NCBI GenBank assembly: GCA_000424365.1
Contig: AUJT01000002.1
Span: forward strand, 1-64,000
From: Lachnospiraceae bacterium NK4A144
GTDB taxonomy: Bacteria > Bacillota > Clostridia > Lachnospirales > Lachnospiraceae
DNA: 64,000 nt
Direction of reading: 5' to 3'
A model generated the notes under the pieces. It saw only the letters and a program-made list of their open reading frames with translations. It had not been told where the DNA came from and ran no database searches. This document shows positions 27,536-35,528 of the stretch, in pieces. Each line of letters opens with the position of its first letter. Within the stretch, counting starts at the first letter, position 1. Both the position numbers and the translations under genes were made by a program.

Positions 27536-29800
27536 TTATTTTTTTACCACAACGCCCTTGTAGTTATTCTTAAATGTGATCGTAAATCCCTCTGATGACG
27601 AACCGGTGTAACTATAGTCAGTTTTCTTTGGTTTCATATCTACACCATCTGCTTTGACAATTATTTTCTTTATCTGACCATTCTTCACCGTCAGGTTCAC
27701 CATGTCAGCTGTAACATTTCGCTCCACCACTTCAAATTTCGCGGTTGATTTTTTTGTACCGCCTTTGTACGGTGCGCTCTTCTTTTTCCACTTCACATTA
27801 ACTTCAGCATCGCCCTTTTTCTTATTCTTCTTATATCCGATCGTATAGTCGGTTTTATAGGAATAAAGCACACCCTTATAAACCACATATGATTTCTTGG
27901 ACGGACAGATCTTCTTTCCTGTGAACTGGAACTTCGGCTCAGGAGTATCTTTACCATCAGCCATGCTCAATACAAGCACATATTTGCCATCCGTTGTTTT
28001 ATATGTGCCGTAGTTAACGTCATATATAAGCGTCACTTCTTTTCCGGATGGATCCTTGAATTTCTCTTCACACTCATTTTCAGTTGTATCAACAGTATGC
28101 GCTGAGATGCAGAAATTACCGGTTCCATTTTCACTGGCCTCGATCAGATCATGCCAGGAACCATTTTCTGCATAAAAGCTCTGATTCTTCTTTATTCCAC
28201 ACTCAACATTGACCTCTGAATTTCCATACGTCATGCTCTCCTCAATGACAACTGCTCCTGCATCTGTTGTCACAACAATAGAGAAATAGCTGTCATTTGC
28301 AAGAAGAACCGGAGAACTGAGCGGAATCGTATATACTCCGGGAAGAATCAGATCTCCATTTGTAGTTGCGCTCTCAACAAGCGTTCCGCTAACAGGGTCA
28401 CTGTTGCTATTCAGATTTCTGTAAACCTTTATCTCATACTTTGTCGAAGCTAAAACCTCTAACCCAATTTCAGTGAGCTTCTGATTGCTGTCACCCTTTA
28501 CCTTAAAAACATTAGCCTGGTTTTTAACACCATCAAAATTTCTCATCCAATGAAACTGAGTATCGTAATAGTAATTGTAATCATAGCTATTTTCTTTTAC
28601 CACGTCATAAATAAATGCGCCCACTAATGACGGGTCCTCATACGAGATCCAAAAATAGCTCCAAAAATTGTAAAAATCTGTATTCTCATCTGCCCAGCTA
28701 TTACGCGCAAGCCACGCGCCATTTTTTTCCGGCTTTTTTGTTCCACCAAAATTTTCTTTTGAAAAATTATCATCCCATCCCACTAATGCAATTTCATGAT
28801 TTGCATTTTTATTATCATCATAAACGTAATATGCATTAGTTGTACTATTATAGTATTTACCATCTGCATGGAACGCAATGCCTACGGCTCCATTCTGCAT
28901 TACAGCTTCTTTTGTGATCGACCTGTTGTTTTCATCCTTTGTAACATCCGTGAGCAACAGATCTTTCAGCTGAAGAACTTTCTTATCCTTGAATGCATCC
29001 AGATCGATATTCAGATTGCCGTTTTCGTCAAATCGTTTATCATCTTTTTTATAGGTGTATGGCAATTCATCTTCATTAATAAAACCATACCCTTTACTCA
29101 GAAACTGTCCGGTAAAAAGACCATCACCACCATTCTGCAGCAGACCATTATCACTGACTGTAGATGAAACACGGCTCACAGCATCGTCATCACCAACAAC
29201 CGGATTCTCCAGATTCTTAAACATACCATACGCCAGATACAATTCGCTTAAGTCAATGCTCTTATCGGCATTCCCGTGTGTTATCTCATAAAACTCGGAG
29301 CTGCACACTGCACTATGTGCCCAGCATGTACCAAATTCATCCTGATCTCTGCACTTCGGGTATTTTCCGGAAATAATTTTCTTCGTCTCCGTATCATTGT
29401 CTCCCGGATACCTTGCAGGTATTTCAGTTCTCGGTGTATAACCGCTTAGTGAATTTTCATCATCCTCTACTTTCGCATTCTTTATCGCAGAAAAAGAAAG
29501 ATCTGTATCATCGATCTGGAAAATATCCTTCCATGGAAGGGAAATATGACCTGTCGTATGCTCCAGGCTGTCCGACTGACCAGTATTAACATCACTAATA
29601 TCAGATGGTTCATTATACCGGACTCTGCCATTCTCTGTTCCTTTTTCATCGGATAGAAACACATCTGTCTCCTGCGTAATACTCCCTACTTCAATGTCTT
29701 CTAAAGCGTCTGCCTCCCCTGCAAAAACAGGACATGTCATCATAGACGCTGACATTAGTATTGCAATAAACTTTCCTGATATCCCCCTAAATCTCCTCAT
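27536..29800 (-). CDS. Secreted papain-like (C1) cysteine peptidase with surface tail
   Basis: Encodes 754 residues. A signal peptide ends near residue 27 (Val-Phe-Ala-Gly). The C1A catalytic domain spans about 130-400. The nucleophile is Cys159 in Gly-Thr-Cys-Trp-Ala-His-Ser, the general base is His335 in Asn-His-Glu-Ile-Ala-Leu-Val-Gly-Trp, and Asn367 lies in Arg-Asn-Ser-Trp, so the triad is complete. Residues about 400-590 resemble the lectin-like beta domain that follows C1 cores in many Firmicutes. Residues about 600-754 are a Lys-rich beta-type tail that broadly resembles the tail of the protein at 417-2411. It probably degrades or processes proteins at or beyond the cell surface. A single-gene unit. 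Confidence 0.9.
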   Translation of the reverse strand: MRRFRGISGKFIAILMSASMMTCPVFAGEADALEDIEVGSITQETDVFLSDEKGTENGRVRYNEPSDISDVNTGQSDSLEHTTGHISLPWKDIFQIDDTDLSFSAIKNAKVEDDENSLSGYTPRTEIPARYPGDNDTETKKIISGKYPKCRDQDEFGTCWAHSAVCSSEFYEITHGNADKSIDLSELYLAYGMFKNLENPVVGDDDAVSRVSSTVSDNGLLQNGGDGLFTGQFLSKGYGFINEDELPYTYKKDDKRFDENGNLNIDLDAFKDKKVLQLKDLLLTDVTKDENNRSITKEAVMQNGAVGIAFHADGKYYNSTTNAYYVYDDNKNANHEIALVGWDDNFSKENFGGTKKPEKNGAWLARNSWADENTDFYNFWSYFWISYEDPSLVGAFIYDVVKENSYDYNYYYDTQFHWMRNFDGVKNQANVFKVKGDSNQKLTEIGLEVLASTKYEIKVYRNLNSNSDPVSGTLVESATTNGDLILPGVYTIPLSSPVLLANDSYFSIVVTTDAGAVVIEESMTYGNSEVNVECGIKKNQSFYAENGSWHDLIEASENGTGNFCISAHTVDTTENECEEKFKDPSGKEVTLIYDVNYGTYKTTDGKYVLVLSMADGKDTPEPKFQFTGKKICPSKKSYVVYKGVLYSYKTDYTIGYKKNKKKGDAEVNVKWKKKSAPYKGGTKKSTAKFEVVERNVTADMVNLTVKNGQIKKIIVKADGVDMKPKKTDYSYTGSSSEGFTITFKNNYKGVVVKK

Positions 29801-30003
29801 ACAGATGCCGCCTTTCTATTAATTTTACAATTTTTCGATGCTCTGCATTTTTTGAACTGCACACATCATCTCGATATATCGGCATCCACCACTATTTTTA
29901 TTACTTACGTCTTGTACATTTTTTAGTCAATATATAAAGAATTCATTGAAACAGGATTCTCTGTGTAAGCAGGAGAACCAAAGGTTCTCCCTATACGCAC
30001 GCC

Positions 30004-30255
30004 AAAAAATGCCCGCAGCAAATGCTGCGGACATCAAAATTCTTTATTACAACCCAGACGGGCGGCTCCTGCCAGTTGACTCCTAGCCATTGCTAGGTGG
30101 GTCGCCTATACGGATCAGCTGTCTTCCACTCCTGCGCGGTTACCCGTGCCCTTTCGGCGGTGGCATGACATTTGACTTTGTAATAACGGCATCCCGTTTA
30201 AAGTAAATGTAGGTTCAAATAAAACAGAAGGTATCGCTCCATCCAGGTTCTTTAT
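30004..30255 (-). ncRNA. Stand-alone structured RNA, identity uncertain
   Basis: A roughly 250-base minus-strand transcript is predicted from a good promoter (TTGTAT 30285-30290, TATAAT 30262-30267) to an intrinsic terminator (ATGTCCGCAGCA / TGCTGCGGGCAT plus T6 at 30004-30034). No ORF of note is inside. The interior is GC-rich and foldable: ACATTTACTTT / AAAGT-C-AAATGT, CCTAGC-AATG-GCTAGG, two small stems with GAAA and GTAA tetraloops enclosed by CCAC / GTGG, and TTATTACAA / TTGTAATAA as a long-range pair. SRP RNA, tmRNA and RNase P hallmarks are absent. A 6S-type RNA is a possibility I cannot confirm. It fills most of the 29801-30340 gap; the rest is A/T-rich spacer. Confidence 0.65.
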
Positions 30256-30261
30256 GGATAC

Positions 30262-30290
30262 ATTATACTATTTTGATTTTAACAATACAA
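30262..30290 (-). promoter_or_regulatory. Promoter of the structured RNA
   Basis: On the minus strand TTGTAT (30285-30290) is followed after 17 bases by TATAAT (30262-30267). It is just beyond the stop of the leftward ABC exporter gene, so the RNA is a separate unit. Confidence 0.7.
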
Positions 30291-30340
30291 GTTCCTAAAC
30301 ACGTACAGAAACAAATTTTTGCAGTCTTTTTGCAAAAATA

Positions 30341-32086
30341 TCATACCGCCTCTTCGGTAACACTTTTATTAGAAATGACGATTTCTCTGTCGCAATAGTT
30401 GAGGACACTCTTTCTGTGTGTTACGAGCAGGCAGGTCGGACGAGGTTCAAGTGCGCAGATGCCCTGCATTACCTTCTTTTCCGTATCTTCATCAAGAGCT
30501 GACGTGGATTCATCGAGAATGATAAATGCTGACTTTCTGATAACTGCTCTTGCGATAGCGAGTCTCTGAGCCTGTCCTTCTGAAAGACCCACGCCCTTCT
30601 CTCCTACTCTGGTGTCCAGTCCATCCGGCAGATCCTTAAGGAAGTCCATGCAATCCGTGATCTCCAATGCTTCCATCATTTCTGCTTCTGTAGCATCGCT
30701 CTTTCCGAGGAGAAGATTATCCCTTATCGTACCGGAAAACAGGGTATTTCCCTGAGGAACATATGAAATGAACGCTCGGCTCGCTCCGCTGACCTTTGCC
30801 TTATGTCCTGCTTTGTCATGAAATACTACGCTTCCTCTGTCCGTCTGAAGGAAATACAGAAGGATTCTTACCAATGTTGTCTTACCGATACCGGATTTAC
30901 CCATTACTGCTACAAATTCCCCCGGCTCGATCTTTAGAGAAACATGACTCAGCACGTCTTTTGATTCTTTCTCAAAAGCATTTTTTGCCATCCCGGAACC
31001 TATAAGTGCTCTGTCATAAGCAAAACTCAAGTCTGAAACTTCTACGCCTACAGCGCCGCTCATTTCTCCTGCATCTATCCTGTCTTCCACAGGAATGCTC
31101 TGGATTTCCATTACACGTCCCGCAGACGCAAGAATCGATACTGCCCCCGAAAAACTGCTGACAAGCTCAACGATAGGAGCCTGAACCCTGCCGAAAAGTG
31201 TGATAAAGAGAGTCAGTGTACCATAAGTGATATTTCCCTTTGCTATCTCATACGCGGCATAAAGAAACGCAAACATATATCCCATGGAAAATGTTCCGTT
31301 CATAACAAGACTCGTAACTGCGCCAAGCTTGCTTTTTTTCCATACCCAATAAAATCTCTCTTCTCTAAGCTCTGTGAGTCTCTCCGAGAAACGCTCCTCT
31401 CCATTAAATGCCTTTACGACAAGAAGATTTGCGAGGCTTTCCTGTATAAATGATCGATATGCAGTCTCGGTTTCCTGTACTTTTACCTGTAGTCTTTTTA
31501 ATACTTTTCCAAGCATCCATGACAGAACTACTCCAAGCGGAGTGAGGAAGAGAGCCGAAACAGCCAGTATTGGCGAAAAGTAAAACAGCGTGAAAAATAC
31601 AGAAACGAGCTGAATTAAAAGCACCAAAATACGAGGTATCAAGTTGACCATACCGTTAGCGATATTTCCGGCATCACTGGTCATACGAGTCATCATATCA
31701 CCGGTGTGAAAACGCTGGGTTCCGATCCATACCGAACGAAGTAATTTGTCATAAACCTGCTTACGGATACCGAAGCTGTATTTCTCATTAATCATTGTAG
31801 ATGCCAGATCAAGAATAACCTGCACCAACAACTGAAAGATCATAACTGCAGCAAATGTGAGAAAGACCGCTGCGTCTGTTTTTCCCTGACTCGCTGTATC
31901 GACGAGCTGACGCGATACCAGCGCGGAAAAGATCGCGAAATAGGTCATTCCTATATTAACCGCCATCATGCCGCCGATCCTGAATTTAAACGGCGCTGTG
32001 TAATGCATGAGCCATTTTATATACTGCTTTGTCTTTTCCTTGTCTGTCACAAATGATTTTAACTGTCTTAAAGATTGTGATGCCAT
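30341..32086 (-). CDS. ABC exporter, fused membrane and ATPase domains
   Basis: Encodes 581 residues. Six membrane helices (about 30-310) are followed by an ATPase domain. Walker A (Gly-Lys-Ser-Gly-Ile-Gly-Lys402-Thr-Thr), Walker B (Phe-Ile-Ile-Leu-Asp-Glu) and a signature Leu501-Ser-Glu-Gly-Gln505 are present. The usual signature is Leu-Ser-Gly-Gly-Gln, so the third residue is Glu. The architecture is that of homodimeric lipid, drug or peptide exporters. LasD/McjD-type exporters of lasso peptides have the same size and layout, so it is a candidate exporter for the RiPP locus starting 8 kb away, but nothing in the sequence proves that. It is transcribed leftwards alone. Confidence 0.88.
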   Translation of the reverse strand: MASQSLRQLKSFVTDKEKTKQYIKWLMHYTAPFKFRIGGMMAVNIGMTYFAIFSALVSRQLVDTASQGKTDAAVFLTFAAVMIFQLLVQVILDLASTMINEKYSFGIRKQVYDKLLRSVWIGTQRFHTGDMMTRMTSDAGNIANGMVNLIPRILVLLIQLVSVFFTLFYFSPILAVSALFLTPLGVVLSWMLGKVLKRLQVKVQETETAYRSFIQESLANLLVVKAFNGEERFSERLTELREERFYWVWKKSKLGAVTSLVMNGTFSMGYMFAFLYAAYEIAKGNITYGTLTLFITLFGRVQAPIVELVSSFSGAVSILASAGRVMEIQSIPVEDRIDAGEMSGAVGVEVSDLSFAYDRALIGSGMAKNAFEKESKDVLSHVSLKIEPGEFVAVMGKSGIGKTTLVRILLYFLQTDRGSVVFHDKAGHKAKVSGASRAFISYVPQGNTLFSGTIRDNLLLGKSDATEAEMMEALEITDCMDFLKDLPDGLDTRVGEKGVGLSEGQAQRLAIARAVIRKSAFIILDESTSALDEDTEKKVMQGICALEPRPTCLLVTHRKSVLNYCDREIVISNKSVTEEAV

Positions 32087-32217
32087 TACTTCTCCCTTAC
32101 TTCTCCAAAAATGATTTTATTTCCTTTTTTCCATCCCTGTACCTATGATAAAATTTCAGTTAGTGCATTGATGACAGGGGAAAGATTGCCTTCAAACCTT
32201 CCATCATGCAATATTTT

Positions 32218-32407
32218 GATGTAAGGGTCAAAAGTAAATTTTGCCCCTTACTGATGTCACGGATTGCTTCATTGCTACGCAATTCCCACAATCCTAAAAC
32301 ACTCGCATTCCGCGTAATAACGCTACTTGCTCGTGTTTTGCGGGTCCCAAGGTCTCAATCCTCTTTGTGCAAGCACAATCGGATTTTGACCTTTTGACCC
32401 TGACATC
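32218..32407. repeat. 190-bp palindromic element, long form
   Basis: The ends are 17-bp inverted repeats with one mismatch (GATGTAAGGGTCAAAAG / CTTTTGACCCTGACATC). Inside are further hairpins: GTAAGGGTCAAAAG / ATTTTGCCCCTTAC, AAAACAC / GTGTTTT and TTGTGC-AA-GCACAA. The last 66 bp (32342-32407) are identical to 34130-34195. No ORF is present. It has the character of a non-autonomous mobile or REP-like element and occupies half of the 395-bp divergent gap between the ABC exporter and the response regulator. Confidence 0.7.
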
Positions 32408-32481
32408 ATATCTTGTGCGAAAACTAAAGTTCCGGTCGTATCGGAGATTTTTATTTCCGCACCCGTAATACGAGGTAATTT

Positions 32482-33159
32482 ATGCATAAACTCATGTTGA
32501 TCGATGATGACAAAGAAGTTTTGCTTCTTAATCAGAAATACTTTGAAAAAGAAGGATATGAAATATCTATCTTTGAAAACGCCGTAGATGCGATCACCGC
32601 TATTCCGAAAAAAAAGCCGGACTGCATCCTTTTAGATGTGATGATGCCCGGTATGGACGGTATGAGCGCACTTCCGGAGATCCGAAAGATAACCGACTGC
32701 CCTGTGATCTTCCTTACAGGAAAAGACTCCGAAGAGGACCGCGTCAACGGACTCCTGTCCGGTGCAGATGACTATATCATCAAACCATACAGCCTAAAAG
32801 AACTTTCTGCCAGGATACAGGTGCAGCTAAGACGCAAAACACCACAGCCTGACAGCAATCTGCGTTCATTTCCACCGCTCACTATAAATCTCATGCAACG
32901 GAAAGTTTACTACAATGAAACAGAAGAAATCAACCTTTCTAACAGAGAATATGAACTTCTTTTACTTCTGACCAAGACACCAAACACAGTTGTGACCTTT
33001 GAAGCCATTGGAAACGCTATATGGAATGTATATCAGGATTCTGACCGGAGGTCGATAATGGTCATGATGAGCAGGCTCCGGAAAAAGCTGGAATTGTACC
33101 AGGGGCTTGAGGATTGCATTGAGACAGCCTATGGAAAAGGGTACACATTTAATATTTAA
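32482..33159 (+). CDS. OmpR-family response regulator
   Basis: Encodes 225 residues. The receiver domain (1-120) has the acidic pair Asp-Asp at 8-10, the phospho-acceptor Asp in Cys-Ile-Leu-Leu-Asp-Val-Met-Met-Pro-Gly-Met-Asp-Gly (about 53), Thr in Phe-Leu-Thr-Gly-Lys and Lys in Ile-Ile-Lys-Pro-Tyr. The winged-helix output domain (about 130-225) has Ser-Asn-Arg-Glu-Tyr-Glu-Leu-Leu and the Arg-x3-Val/Met-Met-x-Ser-Arg-Leu-Arg-Lys-Lys recognition region. Once phosphorylated by its kinase it should bind DNA. The kinase gene follows by 13 bp. An upstream GAGGTAA serves as ribosome binding site. Targets unknown; the divergent ABC exporter is the nearest candidate. Confidence 0.93.
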   Translation: MHKLMLIDDDKEVLLLNQKYFEKEGYEISIFENAVDAITAIPKKKPDCILLDVMMPGMDGMSALPEIRKITDCPVIFLTGKDSEEDRVNGLLSGADDYIIKPYSLKELSARIQVQLRRKTPQPDSNLRSFPPLTINLMQRKVYYNETEEINLSNREYELLLLLTKTPNTVVTFEAIGNAIWNVYQDSDRRSIMVMMSRLRKKLELYQGLEDCIETAYGKGYTFNI

Positions 33160-33172
33160 TACAGGATACGCT

Positions 33173-34036
33173 ATGAATAACAGAAAAAATTACGAACGCC
33201 CGGAGCTCTCAGTCGAGGAATTATCACGCGCTCTTTATGAAGCAAATAAAAAACTGGCGGATATGAACAAACGATTAGAGGAGTCCAACCATGCACTGGA
33301 CGCTGCCAACCAACGTCTGGAAGAAAGCATACGTCTAAAGATGGAGATCTATCAAAATATTTCCCACGATCTCCGCTCTCCCATAACTGCTATACATAAT
33401 TCCATCGAATATCTGGAAAGCCTGCCAGCGATCACCGAGGAAGATGTACGATCTGTGCTCCCTCTTATGTCATCACGCACAGCAGCACTTGAACGCATGA
33501 TAGACGAGATCTTTCTGATCACCAGGCTCGACACCTCCGATTCTCTCATGCAGCTGCAGGAAATTCCCTGTCGCGATTTCCTTGAAGATTTCTTTTTTAT
33601 GACGGAAGCTGACTCGCGTTTTCGTGACCGCTGCCTCATTTTAGATGTACCGGACGATCTGGATGTCACGATCAGTATTGATCCCGATTACATGAAACGG
33701 GCACTCGACAATTTATTTAACAATGCGCTCCGCCACACCGAAAAGGACAGCAAAATCCGCCTCTCTGCTAAGAAAGGCGGATCTAATGATAATCCAACGG
33801 TTGAGATTACTGTTTCAAATAACGGAGCGCCTCTCCGTGACGAAGACGCGGCTCACGTATTTGACCGCAGCTGGACCGGTTCTTCTTCTCGCACACCGGA
33901 CGCCAAAAGCGGCATCGGTCTAGGACTCTCCATCGTAAAAAGCATTATCGAACAGCATAATGGCACCGTCACAGCATTTTCTGATATGGAAAATGGAGTG
34001 TCGGCAGCATTTAAGATTACGCTGCCGGCGGGATGA
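33173..34036 (+). CDS. Histidine kinase without membrane segments
   Basis: Encodes 287 residues from the ATG at 33173, which has AGGA 6 bases upstream. A longer reading from 33107 overlaps the response regulator and has no such site. Residues about 15-60 form a coiled coil rich in Glu, Asn and Leu heptads. The H-box (Asn-Ile-Ser-His-Asp-Leu-Arg-Ser-Pro-Ile-Thr-Ala-Ile) lies at about 62-75. The N box (Asn-Leu-Phe-Asn-Asn-Ala-Leu-Arg-His-Thr) and G boxes (Ser-Gly-Ile-Gly-Leu-Gly-Leu-Ser-Ile-Val) follow. There is no signal peptide, membrane helix or named sensor domain, so it must sense an internal cue or a partner protein, probably through the coiled coil. Confidence 0.9.
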   Translation: MNNRKNYERPELSVEELSRALYEANKKLADMNKRLEESNHALDAANQRLEESIRLKMEIYQNISHDLRSPITAIHNSIEYLESLPAITEEDVRSVLPLMSSRTAALERMIDEIFLITRLDTSDSLMQLQEIPCRDFLEDFFFMTEADSRFRDRCLILDVPDDLDVTISIDPDYMKRALDNLFNNALRHTEKDSKIRLSAKKGGSNDNPTVEITVSNNGAPLRDEDAAHVFDRSWTGSSSRTPDAKSGIGLGLSIVKSIIEQHNGTVTAFSDMENGVSAAFKITLPAG

Positions 34037-34072
34037 TATTGATCAATACTGTTCTCGCCTGTAAACAAGTTA

Positions 34073-34112
34073 CGCCAGGCTCGATAAGGCCTCTCTAAGT
34101 GCTCCGCATAAA
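34073..34112. repeat. Dispersed repeat, family 2, short copy
   Basis: This copy starts AACAAGTTACGCCAGGCTCG and ends CTAAGTGCTCCGCATAA, matching the two ends of 25443-25535 with about 50 bp missing between. It lies directly before the palindromic element at 34123 and after the kinase gene. Confidence 0.6.
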
Positions 34113-34122
34113 CCAACAAAAT

Positions 34123-34195
34123 GATGTCAGGGTCCCAAGGTCTCAATCCTCTTTGTGCAAGCACAATCGGATTTTGACCTTTTGACCCTGACATC
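34123..34195. repeat. 73-bp palindromic element, short form
   Basis: The whole element folds on itself: GATGTCAGGGTC / GACCCTGACATC (perfect 12 bp), then AAGGTC / GACCTT, AATCC / GGATT and TTGTGC-AA-GCACAA. Its last 66 bp equal 32342-32407 exactly. It can be derived from the long form by deletion between two GGGTC repeats. Confidence 0.75.
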
Positions 34196-34201
34196 TTAAA
34201 A

Positions 34202-34264
34202 TAAAAAAATAAAACGGTATCAGAAACCACAAGCTTTCGCTTATAATCTGTTCTAATGTACAGT
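34202..34264 (-). pseudogene. Short fragment of the Rpn/PD-(D/E)XK transposase gene
   Basis: Bases 34202-34260 are identical over 59 bp to 36014-36072, inside the intact gene at 35529-36533, and 34261-34264 match in three of four positions. Translated on the minus strand it gives the same Tyr-Thr-Leu-Glu-Gln-Ile-Ile-Ser segment. There are no flanking gene parts, so this is a relic or micro-duplication, 6 bases after the palindromic element. Confidence 0.8.
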
Positions 34265-34290
34265 AATAAAGCACCTGCCAAAGCAGATGC

Positions 34291-35334
34291 TCAACCACGT
34301 CCCCTTGTAACCTCAAATATGGTCATAGCTTTTTTTATTCTCCTCCGTACAGCTTGCCCCAATGCATATCTTCTGTATAATGACGCAACTTCCCGATCAG
34401 AAAAGAACCGGTGCGCCTCACGAATAAAAGGATTTGCCATGATTTCCTTTTTCCATGACTTTTTAACATCATTATCCCAATCATATTCATGTTTTAAGCC
34501 GTACATCTGATGTATCTCAAACATTATCCAATATTGATACATCTTCTTTCTATATTTCTGTGCTACTCCAATCTGCTCAAGAGTCTTCATATACACCTTA
34601 AAGATCTTGTTTCGGTTATTCATCTCATCTCTGCAATCATCTGGTTTTTTTGTAAAAATCCTGGACAAGCTGGACTTCTGCTGATAACAGTAAACTACCT
34701 CTCTATCATTGATCACATAAACAGAATCTGCAAAAAAAAGATAATCCAGAGAAAACACAAAATCCTCTCCAAGTGTGATTTCCTCTCGAAACCGGATATT
34801 ATGCTTTCTTATGATTTCCATCCGAAATATCTTGTTCCACACCACTCCAAAATAGTGATGTCCGGGGTCGATAAGCGTCTCCTCTAAATACCTTTTGCAA
34901 GACCGTTTTCCACCACGTATGAGTCTTTCTACAGGGACTAAACATCCATGTATCTTTCTGTCATAAGAGCAAACTGCCATATCACAGCCATCTATCCTTG
35001 TCATAACCCTGACAAGTTTCTCAACAAAATCTTTACGCACATAATCATCCGCATCGAGAAACATCAGATATTTTCCTGACGCCTTCTCAATGCCTAGATT
35101 ACGAGCCGCTGAAACGCCTTTATTATCCTGATAGTGATACTGTATCCTTGAATCTATATCCGCTGCTTTTCTAACAGCTTCTCTGGTAGAATCTGTTGAA
35201 CCATCATCGACCACAATAATTTCTATATCAGCAAATGTCTGATTCCAAAGTGAATCAAGACACCTTCCTATCGTCTTTTCCGACTGCCAGGCAGGAACAA
35301 TGACGGAAACTGTCGGCTGTTTCAAAACTTGCAT
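34291..35334 (-). CDS. GT2-family glycosyltransferase, copy A of a duplicated pair
   Basis: Encodes 347 residues. The GT-A fold opens with Val-Ser-Val-Ile-Val-Pro-Ala-Trp-Gln. Asp-Asp-Gly-Ser-Thr-Asp (about 41-46) and Leu-Asp-Ala-Asp-Asp-Tyr (about 95-100, the metal/nucleotide-sugar DxD) are intact. No membrane helix is predicted. It should add a sugar from a nucleotide donor during glycan assembly at the cytoplasmic face. It is closely related to the protein at 38863-39918 along the full length, including the unusual Ala-Trp-Gln-Ser-Glu-Lys-Thr start and the first bases upstream, so the two arose by duplication. Sugar specificity cannot be read from sequence. Confidence 0.9.
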   Translation of the reverse strand: MQVLKQPTVSVIVPAWQSEKTIGRCLDSLWNQTFADIEIIVVDDGSTDSTREAVRKAADIDSRIQYHYQDNKGVSAARNLGIEKASGKYLMFLDADDYVRKDFVEKLVRVMTRIDGCDMAVCSYDRKIHGCLVPVERLIRGGKRSCKRYLEETLIDPGHHYFGVVWNKIFRMEIIRKHNIRFREEITLGEDFVFSLDYLFFADSVYVINDREVVYCYQQKSSLSRIFTKKPDDCRDEMNNRNKIFKVYMKTLEQIGVAQKYRKKMYQYWIMFEIHQMYGLKHEYDWDNDVKKSWKKEIMANPFIREAHRFFSDREVASLYRRYALGQAVRRRIKKAMTIFEVTRGRG

Positions 35335-35470
35335 AACACATCTCTTTCAAAAAACTTATAAACTCCTTAAACAGGATAATTGTGATAAGCCGTTTTTGCA
35401 ACTTTAAAACATATAAACCAAAAGTGCTTAGATCCAGCTAAAAAAACACTCCTAAATCCAAGGCAATGTA

Positions 35471-35512
35471 AAAAATCCCATAACCCGCCACTATTATGCG
35501 GATGGTTATGGG
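35471..35512 (-). terminator. Terminator of the Rpn-family gene
   Basis: CCCATAACC (35477-35485) pairs with GGTTATGGG (35504-35512), with extra CCGCC / GCGGAT pairing inside and a T-run on the minus strand. It lies 17 bases past the stop. Confidence 0.8.
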
Positions 35513-35528
35513 CTTGTTGTATTATTCC

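Noticed and set aside
30004-30255. Cobalamin, T-box or c-di-GMP riboswitch
   Set aside because: None of the conserved boxes is present, and the RNA ends in a terminator before any gene, so it does not lead into a coding region.
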